NCBI GenBank assembly: GCA_016703965.1
Contig: JADJBB010000021.1
Span: 1,674,001 to 1,738,000 of the forward strand
From: Acidobacteriota bacterium
Lineage (GTDB): Bacteria; Acidobacteriota; Blastocatellia; Pyrinomonadales; Pyrinomonadaceae
DNA length: 64,000 nt
Reading direction: 5' to 3'
Within the stretch, counting starts at the first letter, position 1; the number at the start of each line of letters is the position of its first letter. Both the position numbers and the translations under genes were made by a program. The notes below the pieces were generated by a model. The model saw nothing but the letters and a program-made list of their open reading frames with translations, ran no database searches and was not told the origin of the DNA. Positions 27,735 to 36,060 of the stretch are shown here, in pieces.

Positions 27735-27884
27735 TTACGAACGACGTCCTCTTACTAATTGGAGGACAAGCACGACTACCGCCACGATCAGCAAAACATG
27801 GATGAGATTACCCGTCGCCGCACCGGCAAAGCTGAATCCCAATAGCCAAAGTACTAATAAAATTACAATGATGGTCCAAAGCAT
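27735..27884 (-). CDS. lmo0937-like tiny membrane protein
   Basis: A 49-residue protein begins at the ATG at 27884, with a strong ribosome binding site (AAGGAG) nine bases upstream; a longer in-frame upstream extension lacks this. It has two hydrophobic segments (TIIVILLVLWLLGF and LIHVLLIVAVVVLVLQLV) joined by a Gly/Ala turn, and a short basic tail (RGRRS). The pattern matches the lmo0937 family of small membrane proteins, widespread and often stress-linked but without known biochemistry. Confidence 0.82.
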   Translation of the reverse strand: MLWTIIVILLVLWLLGFSFAGAATGNLIHVLLIVAVVVLVLQLVRGRRS

Positions 27885-28113
27885 AATATGTCTCCTTGAT
27901 GAACCCGACACAGTTTGAATCCAAACGGTGCGGGTGGCCCTGATCTCTAAGACCCTCGACCTCACCGGTTATAGAAAAACACTTTGAACCGCGAGTGTAT
28001 GTGCGCTGGCGTACACACCCAGTCTTTTGCTCGAAACCGAAAGGGATCCTCCGGGCCAAAAGCGTCCGTGATCTACGGGTGAACTGCCGCCCATTCGCCG
28101 GAAGATGTCTCAA

Positions 28114-28148
28114 ACAAAAAAAGCGACGGACTTTCTGAGTTCCGTCGC
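28114..28148 (-). terminator. Intrinsic terminator after pilT
   Basis: On the minus strand an 8-bp stem GCGACGGA/TCCGTCGC with a 10-nt loop leads into a run of seven T. It lies about 30 bp after the stop of the PilT-like gene. Confidence 0.8.
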
Positions 28149-28175
28149 CATTCTTACTGTTCAATTATAAAGAGG

Positions 28176-30086
28176 TCAAAGTTTGAAGCCGTTCCGTGTT
28201 AAGAGAGCTTCGAAGCCCGATTTATCAACCGCCTTGACGTATGCGTCCATAGGGGTGACGAGGCCGTTCTTGACGTGTTCAAAGAGGGCGTCGTTGAGCA
28301 TCACCATTCCGTGATTTTTACCGGTCTGCATGGCTGACGCGATCTGGAAGGTTTTGCCCTCGCGGATCAAGTTGCTGATGGCTGGCGTAATGATCAGGAT
28401 CTCAAGGGCCGCTACACGGCCGCCGCCTATTTTGGGAAGCAGCGTTTGGGCGATGACGCCTTTCAGTGATTCGGAAAGCATCACACGGATCTGTTCCTGG
28501 CGGTCGGCAGGGAATTGATCGATGATACGGTCGATCGTCGACATAGCGGTCGTGGTGTGAAGTGTCCCAAAGACCAAGTGGCCTGTTTCAGCCGTTTCGA
28601 TCGCGATCGAGATAGTTTCGAGATCACGCATCTCGCCGACCAGCAGGATATCCGGATCCTCGCGAAGTGCGGCTCTGAGAGCGTCCTTAAATGAATCCGT
28701 GTGATTGTGAACCTCACGCTGATTGACAAGGCAGCGGTGATTCTCGTGAGTGAATTCGATCGGATCCTCGATCGTAATGATGTGATCTTCGCGATTCTTA
28801 TTGATCGAATCGACCATCGCACAGAGTGTCGTTGATTTACCCGAGCCGGTCGGTCCGGTCACGACCACGAGGCCTTTCGAGAGGTTGCAAAGATCCATAA
28901 TGGCCTTCGATAACCCGAGCTGCTCTGCCGTGAGGATCTTGGATGGGATGATGCGGAAAACTGCCCCCATTCCCTTGCGGTCCATAAAGATATTGCAGCG
29001 GAAACGGGCCAGGCCGGGAACCTCGTATGCGAAATCAGTGTCGTTACGGCGGGCAAATTCTTCCTGATTATTGGGCGGCATGATCGAGGTCAGGAGTTCG
29101 CGCATTGTTTCGGGTGTGAATTTTGCGGATCCCGGCTCGAGTTCCTGGATCTTACCGTCTTTTCGGACCATAGGCGGCATGCTTACGGAAAGATGCAGGT
29201 CAGAGGCTCCAAGTTCCGCCATCTTGCGAAACAGGTCATCCATTTTCAAAGCTTCCGACGCATTTGGCAGTGTGGGAACAAAGGCAGCTTCGGCTGGTGT
29301 CTCGTCCCATCCGAGCGGGGTGCTAATTCCTGCGGAACTCGATGGTGAGCCAGTTGGTTCGGGGCTATATTCTTCGACGGGAAAGGATGTCTCTACCGAC
29401 GGCACATAATCCGTGGTAATAAAATCATCGCGTCTGCCCGGTGGCTCGTACGTCGCGGTATCTGAGAATATTGTCTGATATGCCGGATCATTGAACGAAA
29501 CGATCTCAAGCTCCGGCCCGGAACTTGGAACATACTCTTCGGCCGGTTTTTCGTCCTCAAAGATCACGTCTGAAAAAGACGCAGTTTCTACCTCGGTCGA
29601 AGCGGTCTCGTCCAGACCGAACGACGAGCTCTCAAGATCATACGACAGTGCAGAAACCGGCTCGGCCGAAAATGTAAATTCTTCTGTCGGAGCGGGCGTT
29701 GTCGGCGGTACGAAATCTTCTCGTTCGATCGAAGGCGGTATCTCCGAAGGGGGCCTCGGCACGTCGATGGAGCCGTTAGAATCTGTCAGGACGGGGCGTA
29801 TCGTGACGACAAATCCGGAACTCGATTTTTGAACGTTAAAGTTAAAATTTCCCAGGCTGTGAGGGAGCACAAACTCGACTTCAGACCGGTGCGGCAGTGT
29901 AGTTTTGACCCCTGGCGGTATCAACGGAAATACCATCGTACTGATCTGCGTACCCATCAGTGGTACATTTGCGACGTCGGTCGTACTATTTTCAGAGACA
30001 AGATATGGGTTCTTATCGGGCTCGAGACGCAGTTCATCAGAGCACGACGATAGAAGACGCTGGAGATAATCGTTTAACTTTTCCAT
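28176..30086 (-). CDS. pilT: PilT-type retraction ATPase with long N-terminal extension
   Basis: The C-terminal part (about 283-636) is a complete PilT ATPase of type IV pili: an N-terminal PAS-like segment (MAELGASDLHLS), Walker A GPTGSGKS at 411-418, an Asp box (TIEDPIEF), Walker B (DPDILLVGEMRD) and a His box (GHLVFGTLHT). It should power pilus retraction and twitching. Usual PilT proteins are about 350-380 residues; here about 280 residues precede the ATPase: a folded-looking stretch (1-105) and an acidic Pro/Ser/Glu-rich linker (about 105-280). The linker has no transmembrane segment. No other pilus gene is visible in the window. Confidence 0.93.
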   Translation of the reverse strand: MEKLNDYLQRLLSSCSDELRLEPDKNPYLVSENSTTDVANVPLMGTQISTMVFPLIPPGVKTTLPHRSEVEFVLPHSLGNFNFNVQKSSSGFVVTIRPVLTDSNGSIDVPRPPSEIPPSIEREDFVPPTTPAPTEEFTFSAEPVSALSYDLESSSFGLDETASTEVETASFSDVIFEDEKPAEEYVPSSGPELEIVSFNDPAYQTIFSDTATYEPPGRRDDFITTDYVPSVETSFPVEEYSPEPTGSPSSSAGISTPLGWDETPAEAAFVPTLPNASEALKMDDLFRKMAELGASDLHLSVSMPPMVRKDGKIQELEPGSAKFTPETMRELLTSIMPPNNQEEFARRNDTDFAYEVPGLARFRCNIFMDRKGMGAVFRIIPSKILTAEQLGLSKAIMDLCNLSKGLVVVTGPTGSGKSTTLCAMVDSINKNREDHIITIEDPIEFTHENHRCLVNQREVHNHTDSFKDALRAALREDPDILLVGEMRDLETISIAIETAETGHLVFGTLHTTTAMSTIDRIIDQFPADRQEQIRVMLSESLKGVIAQTLLPKIGGGRVAALEILIITPAISNLIREGKTFQIASAMQTGKNHGMVMLNDALFEHVKNGLVTPMDAYVKAVDKSGFEALLTRNGFKL

Positions 30087-30188
30087 ATATGCTGGCTGGT
30101 TGGAGGCGAAGGAAAGGATGAGCCAGTGCGGCTATCCAAAAATGAGGATAACACAGTTAAACAATGTTGTCAGCAACTTTTTGTGGGG

Positions 30189-31781
30189 CTAAATTGTGAT
30201 CGATTCGCGATATTCGCCCCAGACCTTGCGGAGCGTATTGCTGATCTCGCCGACGGTGACGTGGGCCTCGACGGCCGTGAGGATGCGGGGAAGGAGATTC
30301 TCGGTGCCGTTCGCTGCTTCTTCTATAGACTTGAGAGCCGCGGCGGCATTTTGCGGGTCGCGCTTTGCCCGGACTGCCTGAAGACGTGCGACCTGTTCGC
30401 GTTCAATGCGTTCGTCAACGCGGAGCACAGGAATGGGTGTTTCCTCAGCCTGAAATTTGTTCACGCCGACAACCACGGCATCGCCGGTTTCGACCGCACG
30501 CTGATAGTCGTAAGCCGCCTCTTGTATCTCATTCTGTACGTAGCCGACTTCAATGGCTCGCAGCATTCCTCCCATGGCGTCGATCTTTTCTATGTAATCT
30601 ACGGCCATTTTTTCGAGCTGAGTTGTGAGTTCCTCGATCGCGTAGCTTCCTGCAAATGGATCGACCGTGTCAGCGGCGCCGGATTCGTGAGCGATGACTT
30701 GCTGGGTACGCAGAGCAATTCGCGCGGCATTTTCGGTCGGCAGGCCGAGAGCTTCGTCGAGGGAATTGGTATGCAGGCTTTGGGTCCCGCCGAGTACGGC
30801 CGCGAGCGCCTGGATCGTCGTGCGGACGACATTTACCTCCGGCTGTTGCGCCGTCAACGTCGAGCCGGCCGTTTGAGTGTGGAATCTTAGCGTAAGCGAT
30901 CTCGCGTCTTTCGCACCGAAGCGCTCTTTCATTATGCGAGCCCAAAGACGCCGGGCGGCGCGGAATTTAGCGATCTCTTCGAGGAGATTGTTATGAGAAT
31001 TGAAGAAAAACGAGAGCCGCGGGGCAAAATCGTCAACCTTGAGCCCAACGCTTATCGCCGCATCAACGTAGCAGATACCGTCCGCTAGCGTGAACGCGAT
31101 CTCCTGCGCTGCAGTCGAACCAGCCTCGCGAATATGGTAGCCCGATATCGAGATCGTGTTCCAGTTGGGAACTTCGGCAGCGCAATAAGCGAAAGTATCG
31201 GTTATCAACCGCAGCGACGGATGAGGCGGATAAATGTATGTGCCGCGAGCGATGTATTCCTTTAGGATGTCGTTCTGGATCGTGCCGTTTACCTTGTCGA
31301 AGCTGACATTCCGCTTGCGGGCGACCGCCAAATACAAACACAAAAGCGTCGAAGCCGTTGAGTTTATGGTCATCGACGTTGAGACTGTATCCAGCGGAAT
31401 GCCGTCAAACAGCATCAACATATCATCGAGACTGTCGATCGCCACACCAACCTTCCCAACCTCGCCGGCTGCAAGCGGATCGTCCGAATCAAGCCCGATC
31501 TGTGTCGGCAGATCAAACGCAACACTCAGGCCGGTCGTGCCCTGCGAAAGCAGATATTTGTATCGCTGGTTCGATTCCTCAGCGGTCGCGAACCCTGCGT
31601 ACTGCCGCATCGTCCAAAAACGCCCGCGATAAAGATTCGCTCGAACGCCTCGCGTGTACGGGAACTCACCAGGTGCACCCAGATCACGTTCGTAATCGAT
31701 CGGATGTGTGTTTTCCGGATTGAAATCCGACGGCAATTCGATGCCTGACGATGTCTTAAATGATTCGCGACGTTCTGCCAT
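30189..31781 (-). CDS. Acyl-CoA mutase large subunit (methylmalonyl-CoA mutase type)
   Basis: The 530-residue protein is the TIM-barrel catalytic part of a B12-dependent acyl-CoA mutase. Hallmarks are FPYTRGV near residue 40, the RQYAGF segment, SVAFDLPTQ-x-G, TSMTINSTA, and the late HTNSLDEALGLPT region. It ends after the barrel and linker and lacks the C-terminal cobalamin-binding domain with D-x-H-x-x-G, so a separate small subunit must exist elsewhere. It may interconvert methylmalonyl- and succinyl-CoA; isobutyryl- or ethylmalonyl-CoA mutases share this architecture. The epimerase and the MeaB chaperone of this pathway lie at 48.5-50.1 kb. Confidence 0.94.
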   Translation of the reverse strand: MAERRESFKTSSGIELPSDFNPENTHPIDYERDLGAPGEFPYTRGVRANLYRGRFWTMRQYAGFATAEESNQRYKYLLSQGTTGLSVAFDLPTQIGLDSDDPLAAGEVGKVGVAIDSLDDMLMLFDGIPLDTVSTSMTINSTASTLLCLYLAVARKRNVSFDKVNGTIQNDILKEYIARGTYIYPPHPSLRLITDTFAYCAAEVPNWNTISISGYHIREAGSTAAQEIAFTLADGICYVDAAISVGLKVDDFAPRLSFFFNSHNNLLEEIAKFRAARRLWARIMKERFGAKDARSLTLRFHTQTAGSTLTAQQPEVNVVRTTIQALAAVLGGTQSLHTNSLDEALGLPTENAARIALRTQQVIAHESGAADTVDPFAGSYAIEELTTQLEKMAVDYIEKIDAMGGMLRAIEVGYVQNEIQEAAYDYQRAVETGDAVVVGVNKFQAEETPIPVLRVDERIEREQVARLQAVRAKRDPQNAAAALKSIEEAANGTENLLPRILTAVEAHVTVGEISNTLRKVWGEYRESITI

Positions 31782-31835
31782 TTGAGGATTAGATTAACAC
31801 GATTTGATCCGCTCACATTACCGCGAGCGAGTTGG

Positions 31836-32273
31836 TCATGTTTCAAGAACCACCAGCGAGGTTGCTTTCATGTTTGCCAGGGCTGAAGTGGGTATTCCAG
31901 TATCGAAAGTTATTAAACAGCCACCATTCTTGATCGCGAGTGCGAGCAAGTAAATATCGGTGATCTGGCGGGCCCCAAATATCCTATCCGTGACCAACAA
32001 CTTACTGTCTCGTAGTGAAATATCGTCGGGCCAGAATTCGTGGTCGTAGAGTTCGGCAAACTCGCTAAGCCTTTCGATCACCTGTTTGGTGGTGAATTTC
32101 ACAGTTGAACTATAATTTGGATTTGAGAGTATTCGAATTGCCCCGTTCTCGGTTAGCGGGCACGTAGCAAATTGATGATCTGCGGTCACCCACCAGCCAT
32201 GAGCAAAGTCACTGTGGACGTGATCTGGGTCGATCAAAGCGACAAGAACATTCACGTCTAGTAGATAGCGCAT
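31836..32273 (-). CDS. VapC-like PIN domain toxin
   Basis: The 145-residue protein is a PIN-domain ribonuclease with the acidic residues Asp6 (LLDVNVL), Glu42, Asp106 (TDIYLL) and Asp124 (TFDTG) in the expected spacing. It follows a ribbon-helix-helix antitoxin gene by 5 bp on the same strand, forming a type II toxin-antitoxin module. In known VapC proteins the target is tRNA or rRNA; the target here is not predictable. The catalytic set is intact, so it should be functional. Confidence 0.9.
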   Translation of the reverse strand: MRYLLDVNVLVALIDPDHVHSDFAHGWWVTADHQFATCPLTENGAIRILSNPNYSSTVKFTTKQVIERLSEFAELYDHEFWPDDISLRDSKLLVTDRIFGARQITDIYLLALAIKNGGCLITFDTGIPTSALANMKATSLVVLET

Positions 32274-32278
32274 TCTAA

Positions 32279-32518
32279 CTAAATCCCCTCTTCGTCCATG
32301 ATCTTCTGGATATGTTCCATCGTTATTATCTCTCCGCGAGAAGGTAATTGCGGGATACCATTTTTATACCGAGGGCTTTCTATGCTTGGTTCATTGCGGC
32401 TCGAAAAGCCTTTGCGAAAGATCCGGGAAATGACTCGTCCTGCGGTTGTCTTCTCAGTTCGTGCAATTTCTTTCGCTGCTTGTAATACATCAGTATCAAT
32501 ATCGAGTGTTGTTCTCAT
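32279..32518 (-). CDS. VapB-like ribbon-helix-helix antitoxin
   Basis: The 79-residue protein starts MRTTLDIDTDVLQAAKE, the typical strand-helix of ribbon-helix-helix antitoxins, followed by TAGRVISRIFRKGF as second helix. The C-terminal 40 residues would wrap the toxin. It is the first gene of the pair, which allows autoregulation by the complex binding its own promoter. Confidence 0.88.
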   Translation of the reverse strand: MRTTLDIDTDVLQAAKEIARTEKTTAGRVISRIFRKGFSSRNEPSIESPRYKNGIPQLPSRGEIITMEHIQKIMDEEGI

Positions 32519-32713
32519 AAAAGTGATGCTATTGCATCAATGTATCAGATGTCAATTAATAGCCTTTAGGCCTCTATTAAGATCTAAAGAACCAACTGCG
32601 TACGAGGACGGTACCGGCGTTGAGGACAAATCACTGTTTTCCGCGAACCCACGCACGGGTTCTGACCTGATTTTTTGACACTGCCAATCGTCTCGTCTAG
32701 CATGAAGTGACGC

Positions 32714-33391
32714 GTGAACTACTACAATTATTTTACTGAGATCGAAGACACATTTATCCGTCGCCGCGGCAAGAATCTGTTCCTGAGCCCGCTTGATTGG
32801 GCCTTGATGGAGGCGTGGCAGGATCGCGGAATTCCGCTTCATATAGTCATTCGCTCGATCGAATCCGTTTTTGATGTTTTTGACAAGCAGCCTGCCGGAA
32901 CACGCACCATCAAGAGCCTTTTCTACTGTCGCGAAGAGATCGAAGTACAGTATGCGGAATGGATGACTGCCCGAACGGGAAGCTCGGAAACGCATAGCGA
33001 CCCGCCTTCTGAACCTGCCTTTTCAACGGACGCTATAAAAAACCACATTCAGAATGCGATCAACGATCTTAACGCGATCTCAATGCCCGGAATGCAGGAA
33101 GAAATTTCGCGAGCTGTTACCCGACTCGAAGAGCTTTGCGCAAATCTTGCCAACACGCCGGAAAAGGTCGATTCGACGCTTGCTGACATCGAAAAACTTC
33201 TCGAACGAGCCATGCGATCAAATTGGGATCCGGTGCATCTAAAAGTACTAGAGAAAGAAGTCGCCGGGCATCTGCGAGGTTACAAGGCAGATATGAATCC
33301 TGAAGCTTATAAAAATACGTTTGACCTGATGCTCACGAAACGCCTTCGCGAAGAGGCGGGCGTACCGCGTCTCGGATTATTTTATTTGTAG
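32714..33391 (+). CDS. Hypothetical protein, 225 residues
   Basis: The frame opens with GTG at 32714 (GAAG a few bases upstream). I do not recognise a family. Residues 1-90 look like a small helical domain (FLSPLDWALMEAWQ, IVIRSIESVF), possibly DNA- or protein-binding; residues 115-165 are helical and Glu/Leu-rich, consistent with a short coiled coil. There is no signal peptide or membrane segment. The next gene starts 34 bp downstream on the same strand. Codon choice is like that of its neighbours, which supports a real gene. Confidence 0.8.
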   Translation: MNYYNYFTEIEDTFIRRRGKNLFLSPLDWALMEAWQDRGIPLHIVIRSIESVFDVFDKQPAGTRTIKSLFYCREEIEVQYAEWMTARTGSSETHSDPPSEPAFSTDAIKNHIQNAINDLNAISMPGMQEEISRAVTRLEELCANLANTPEKVDSTLADIEKLLERAMRSNWDPVHLKVLEKEVAGHLRGYKADMNPEAYKNTFDLMLTKRLREEAGVPRLGLFYL

Positions 33392-33425
33392 GTCGCCGGG
33401 GCAGCGGAACAGGAAGTAGGAAAGA

Positions 33426-34082
33426 ATGAGAAAGGTTTTTTTAGTGGTTGGAGTAAGTGTTTTTCTGGTTATTAACGGCTTTTCGCAGACTAAGCCGAAG
33501 GTTACAAAGTTTCCCGCCGGAGTTCCGGTCAAGGAAACGGGCGTTGAGGCAACGGGCGGGAAGGTCGAGGAGCGGACCTACAGCAACAAGAAATTTGGCT
33601 TTGAGATCACCGTTCCGCAAAATTGGTTCATCGGCGGAGCTGATTTTGAAAGGGTTTTGAAGGATAGCGGCCACGACATCGGCGTTGATCTGGCAACATC
33701 GAAGGCGAGCCGATCGATCCAGGTTCTGATGACGGCTTTTCGCTCTGAAGCGACGAGCGGCGGTGCGATCCTTCGTGTTACCTCAGAGGATCTCAAACCA
33801 AATCCCCAGATACGTGACGCGGTGGACTATTTTGACGCGATCACTGCGGCCTACGCAACGGCAAAACTGCCGCCTGACTTTGTCTATTCCGCGACTAAGG
33901 CTGAAAGGCTCGGAGCGAGACAGTTCGCATACCTCGACACGTCATCGACCGCCGGAAAGAAGCGAATGTACGCGACCGTAAAAAGCGGTTACGCGATCAT
34001 GTTCACGCTCTCCTATACCAGTGACGACGATCTGCAGACACTGCGGCGAATTCTGGAAAAGGGTAACTTCGCCCTGAAATAG
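33426..34082 (+). CDS. Exported hypothetical protein, PsbP/Mog1-like pattern
   Basis: The 218-residue protein has a signal peptide (MRKVFLVVGVSVFLVINGFS). From about residue 50 the motif YSNKKFGFEITVPQNW resembles the opening of PsbP-like or DUF1795-type alpha-beta folds, which often begin with a Phe-x-Phe-x-hydrophobic-Pro-x-x-W strand. The end (TLRRILEKGNF) fits the closing helix of that fold. The role is unknown; the protein should be periplasmic. It may be co-transcribed with the preceding gene. Confidence 0.82.
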   Translation: MRKVFLVVGVSVFLVINGFSQTKPKVTKFPAGVPVKETGVEATGGKVEERTYSNKKFGFEITVPQNWFIGGADFERVLKDSGHDIGVDLATSKASRSIQVLMTAFRSEATSGGAILRVTSEDLKPNPQIRDAVDYFDAITAAYATAKLPPDFVYSATKAERLGARQFAYLDTSSTAGKKRMYATVKSGYAIMFTLSYTSDDDLQTLRRILEKGNFALK

Positions 34083-34090
34083 AAGTCCGG

Positions 34091-34225
34091 GTCAGAACCG
34101 CCTGCGTAAGCGGGCGGAACGGCCTGGCCATTGAAATAATTAAAGCGGAACCCAGAGCGAGTCTAATAAACCGAAGTGCCTAAGTACTAATCTTCCTTCC
34201 GCCCGCTTACGCAGGCGGTTCTGAC
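34091..34225. repeat. 135-bp element with perfect 28-bp terminal inverted repeats
   Basis: The 28 bases at 34091-34118 (starting GTCAGAACCGCC) recur as an exact reverse complement at 34198-34225, separated by 79 bp. There is no coding capacity. The element fills the space between two genes of the same strand and could form a long hairpin in RNA. It may be a miniature inverted-repeat element or a REP-like pair; no target-site duplication is evident. Confidence 0.8.
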
Positions 34226-34344
34226 CCCGACAAGACTGATCTCGAATAGCTTATCCAGCGATTTTTGTGTTTAATTGAAAAAGTCCAGTTTCTTAAGCAA
34301 GGATAGTATTTTCCTGAACCTCTGGTGTTCGGGCGGTAATTTTT

Positions 34345-35532
34345 TTGAGTAAACACTATACAACCGGTGACATTATTGAGGTTCGCGTCGAGAAGATCGT
34401 TCCGCGCGGCTTTGGGCTTGGATTTGCCGAAGATCTGACGGTACTGACGCCGCTGACGGCGCCTGGCGATCTGGTGCGTGTGCGGATCGTTGAGGTGAAA
34501 AAGCGGATGGCGTTTGCCGTCGCTGTTGAGGTTAAGGAGCCTGGGCCTAAACGCGTCGAGCCGCCCTGCGAATATTTCGGTAAATGCGGCGGCTGCGACT
34601 TTCAGCAGATGAGCTACGAGCAGCAGCTTGCCGCGAAGGTCGGCATCCTTCGCGATTGCCTGCATAGAATTGGGAAGATCGAACACGAAGGCGAAATTCC
34701 GATCATCGGCAGCCCAAACGAATTTGGTTATCGCTCGCGGGCCCGCTGGCACATTGACCGCCGGTCACGAAAATTAGGCTATTTTCGACGCGATTCGCAC
34801 GACGTTATCGACGTGACGCATTGCCCCATCTTAACGCCGGGCTTGCAGTCATCTCTCGAATACACCCGCGAGAGCATGGACTGGGAAGGCCTGTGGGCTG
34901 ACGAAGCTCAGGTTGAGGCTGCGACGGGCGAAGAAGGCCGCGTATCGCTTTTTTCTCCGGACATGATCGAGCCGACCGCCGAACTGACGTTCGCGACGAA
35001 GGACGACACGTACATTTTTTCTGCCCAGGCGTTTTTCCAGGCGAACAAATTCCTGGTCGGCGACCTTATCGAAGCCGCGATCGGCGGTGCGTCGGGCAAG
35101 ACGGCCTTTGATCTTTACAGCGGCGTCGGGTTGTTTGCTTTGCCGCTTGCGAGGCATTTTGAAAAGGTCGTGGCGGTCGAGGAACATCCAATTTCGGTCG
35201 GCTTTGCGAAAAAGAACATAAAGCACCCCCGCTTGACGAACATCGAGATGGTCCAGTCGGCTGTCGGCAGGTACTTGAACGGAAATCAGGGCCGCGACAT
35301 CGATCTCGTCCTGATCGATCCGCCGCGAAGCGGAACCGAAAAACAGACGATACCGCTGATCGTCAAGCTCAAGCCGAGAGAGATATCATACGTTTCCTGC
35401 GAGCCATCGATTCTTGCCCGCGATCTGCGAATGATGCTCGACGGCGGCTATCGTATCGAAAAAATGACCGCGATCGACCTTTTTCCTCAAACTCACCACA
35501 TCGAGGCGGTTGTCCGTCTTGTCCGCTCGTAA
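34345..35532 (+). CDS. RlmD/RumA-type RNA (uracil-5-)-methyltransferase
   Basis: The 395-residue protein has an N-terminal TRAM domain (about 5-62), a Cys set for a 4Fe-4S cluster (Cys75, Cys81, Cys84 and the Cys of THCPIL), and a C-terminal methyltransferase with the SAM motif DLYSGVGLF, the substrate-binding DPPRSG and the catalytic Cys in YVSCEPS. It should methylate U in 23S rRNA, or in tRNA as in some TrmA/TrmFO-lacking lineages; family members differ in target. The start is a TTG at 34345; no later Met would retain the TRAM domain. Confidence 0.94.
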   Translation: MSKHYTTGDIIEVRVEKIVPRGFGLGFAEDLTVLTPLTAPGDLVRVRIVEVKKRMAFAVAVEVKEPGPKRVEPPCEYFGKCGGCDFQQMSYEQQLAAKVGILRDCLHRIGKIEHEGEIPIIGSPNEFGYRSRARWHIDRRSRKLGYFRRDSHDVIDVTHCPILTPGLQSSLEYTRESMDWEGLWADEAQVEAATGEEGRVSLFSPDMIEPTAELTFATKDDTYIFSAQAFFQANKFLVGDLIEAAIGGASGKTAFDLYSGVGLFALPLARHFEKVVAVEEHPISVGFAKKNIKHPRLTNIEMVQSAVGRYLNGNQGRDIDLVLIDPPRSGTEKQTIPLIVKLKPREISYVSCEPSILARDLRMMLDGGYRIEKMTAIDLFPQTHHIEAVVRLVRS

Positions 35533-35536
35533 ATGT

Positions 35537-35971
35537 ATGGGTTTGCTTGAAGATCTGACGTCCAGGGATCCTAAACGCATCCGGGAAGCTTCGTGTGCGG
35601 TGAGGAAGCTACGCGATCGATCCGAACTGGCGCATCTGGTCCAGGATCTGGATCGAATAAAGAAGTTAACGAAAGGTGTAAAGCTGGGTGGAATGCTGAG
35701 GCCGAACTCGAGCCATCTAGATTTCGCAATAAGAAAGCTCGAACTTGCCGGAAGTTCCGAAGATTGTTTCTGCTCACTTTACCCTCTTGACGACATGTTC
35801 GATCCGACGGGCGAGGAAAAGGACGGGAATATCAAGATAATCGCGACCGTTCTAGCAGAAGGTAATTGGGTCGATCATTACGATTGTGTTTGCTCGCTAT
35901 GCGGTGCGAGGTTTCGGGTCGAAGAGCGTGAATATCATTACACCTGGTGGTCGTGGCAGAGAGAGCCGTGA
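35537..35971 (+). CDS. Hypothetical protein with C-terminal CxxC
   Basis: The ATG at 35537 lies 5 bp after the methyltransferase stop, so the genes are probably co-transcribed. The 144-residue protein begins with a helical region (LEDLTSRDPKRIREAS) reminiscent of immunity-type or HEAT-like small proteins, and ends with a Cys-rich beta part (CVCSLCGARFRVEERE) that could bind metal. The pair Cys-Phe-Cys near residue 90 may add ligands. I do not recognise the family and assign no function. Confidence 0.8.
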   Translation: MGLLEDLTSRDPKRIREASCAVRKLRDRSELAHLVQDLDRIKKLTKGVKLGGMLRPNSSHLDFAIRKLELAGSSEDCFCSLYPLDDMFDPTGEEKDGNIKIIATVLAEGNWVDHYDCVCSLCGARFRVEEREYHYTWWSWQREP

Positions 35972-36060
35972 GATAAAATAAAACTTTCCCGGCCGCGTTT
36001 CGTTTATCTCAATGAGATAATGATTTGTTGAAAAGAAAAACTGTGGTCTAAAATTCAAAT

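Noticed and set aside
27808..28164. 118-codon minus-strand open frame before the tiny membrane protein
   Set aside because: It overlaps the lmo0937-like gene in another frame and spans the pilT terminator hairpin; there is no ribosome binding site.
30126..30890. 254-codon plus-strand open frame
   Set aside because: It lies antisense to the acyl-CoA mutase gene, which has clear family motifs; no ribosome binding site or family pattern supports it.
31561..31580. tRNA T-arm-like GGTTCGATTCC
   Set aside because: It lies inside the mutase coding sequence and no matching acceptor or anticodon arms surround it.
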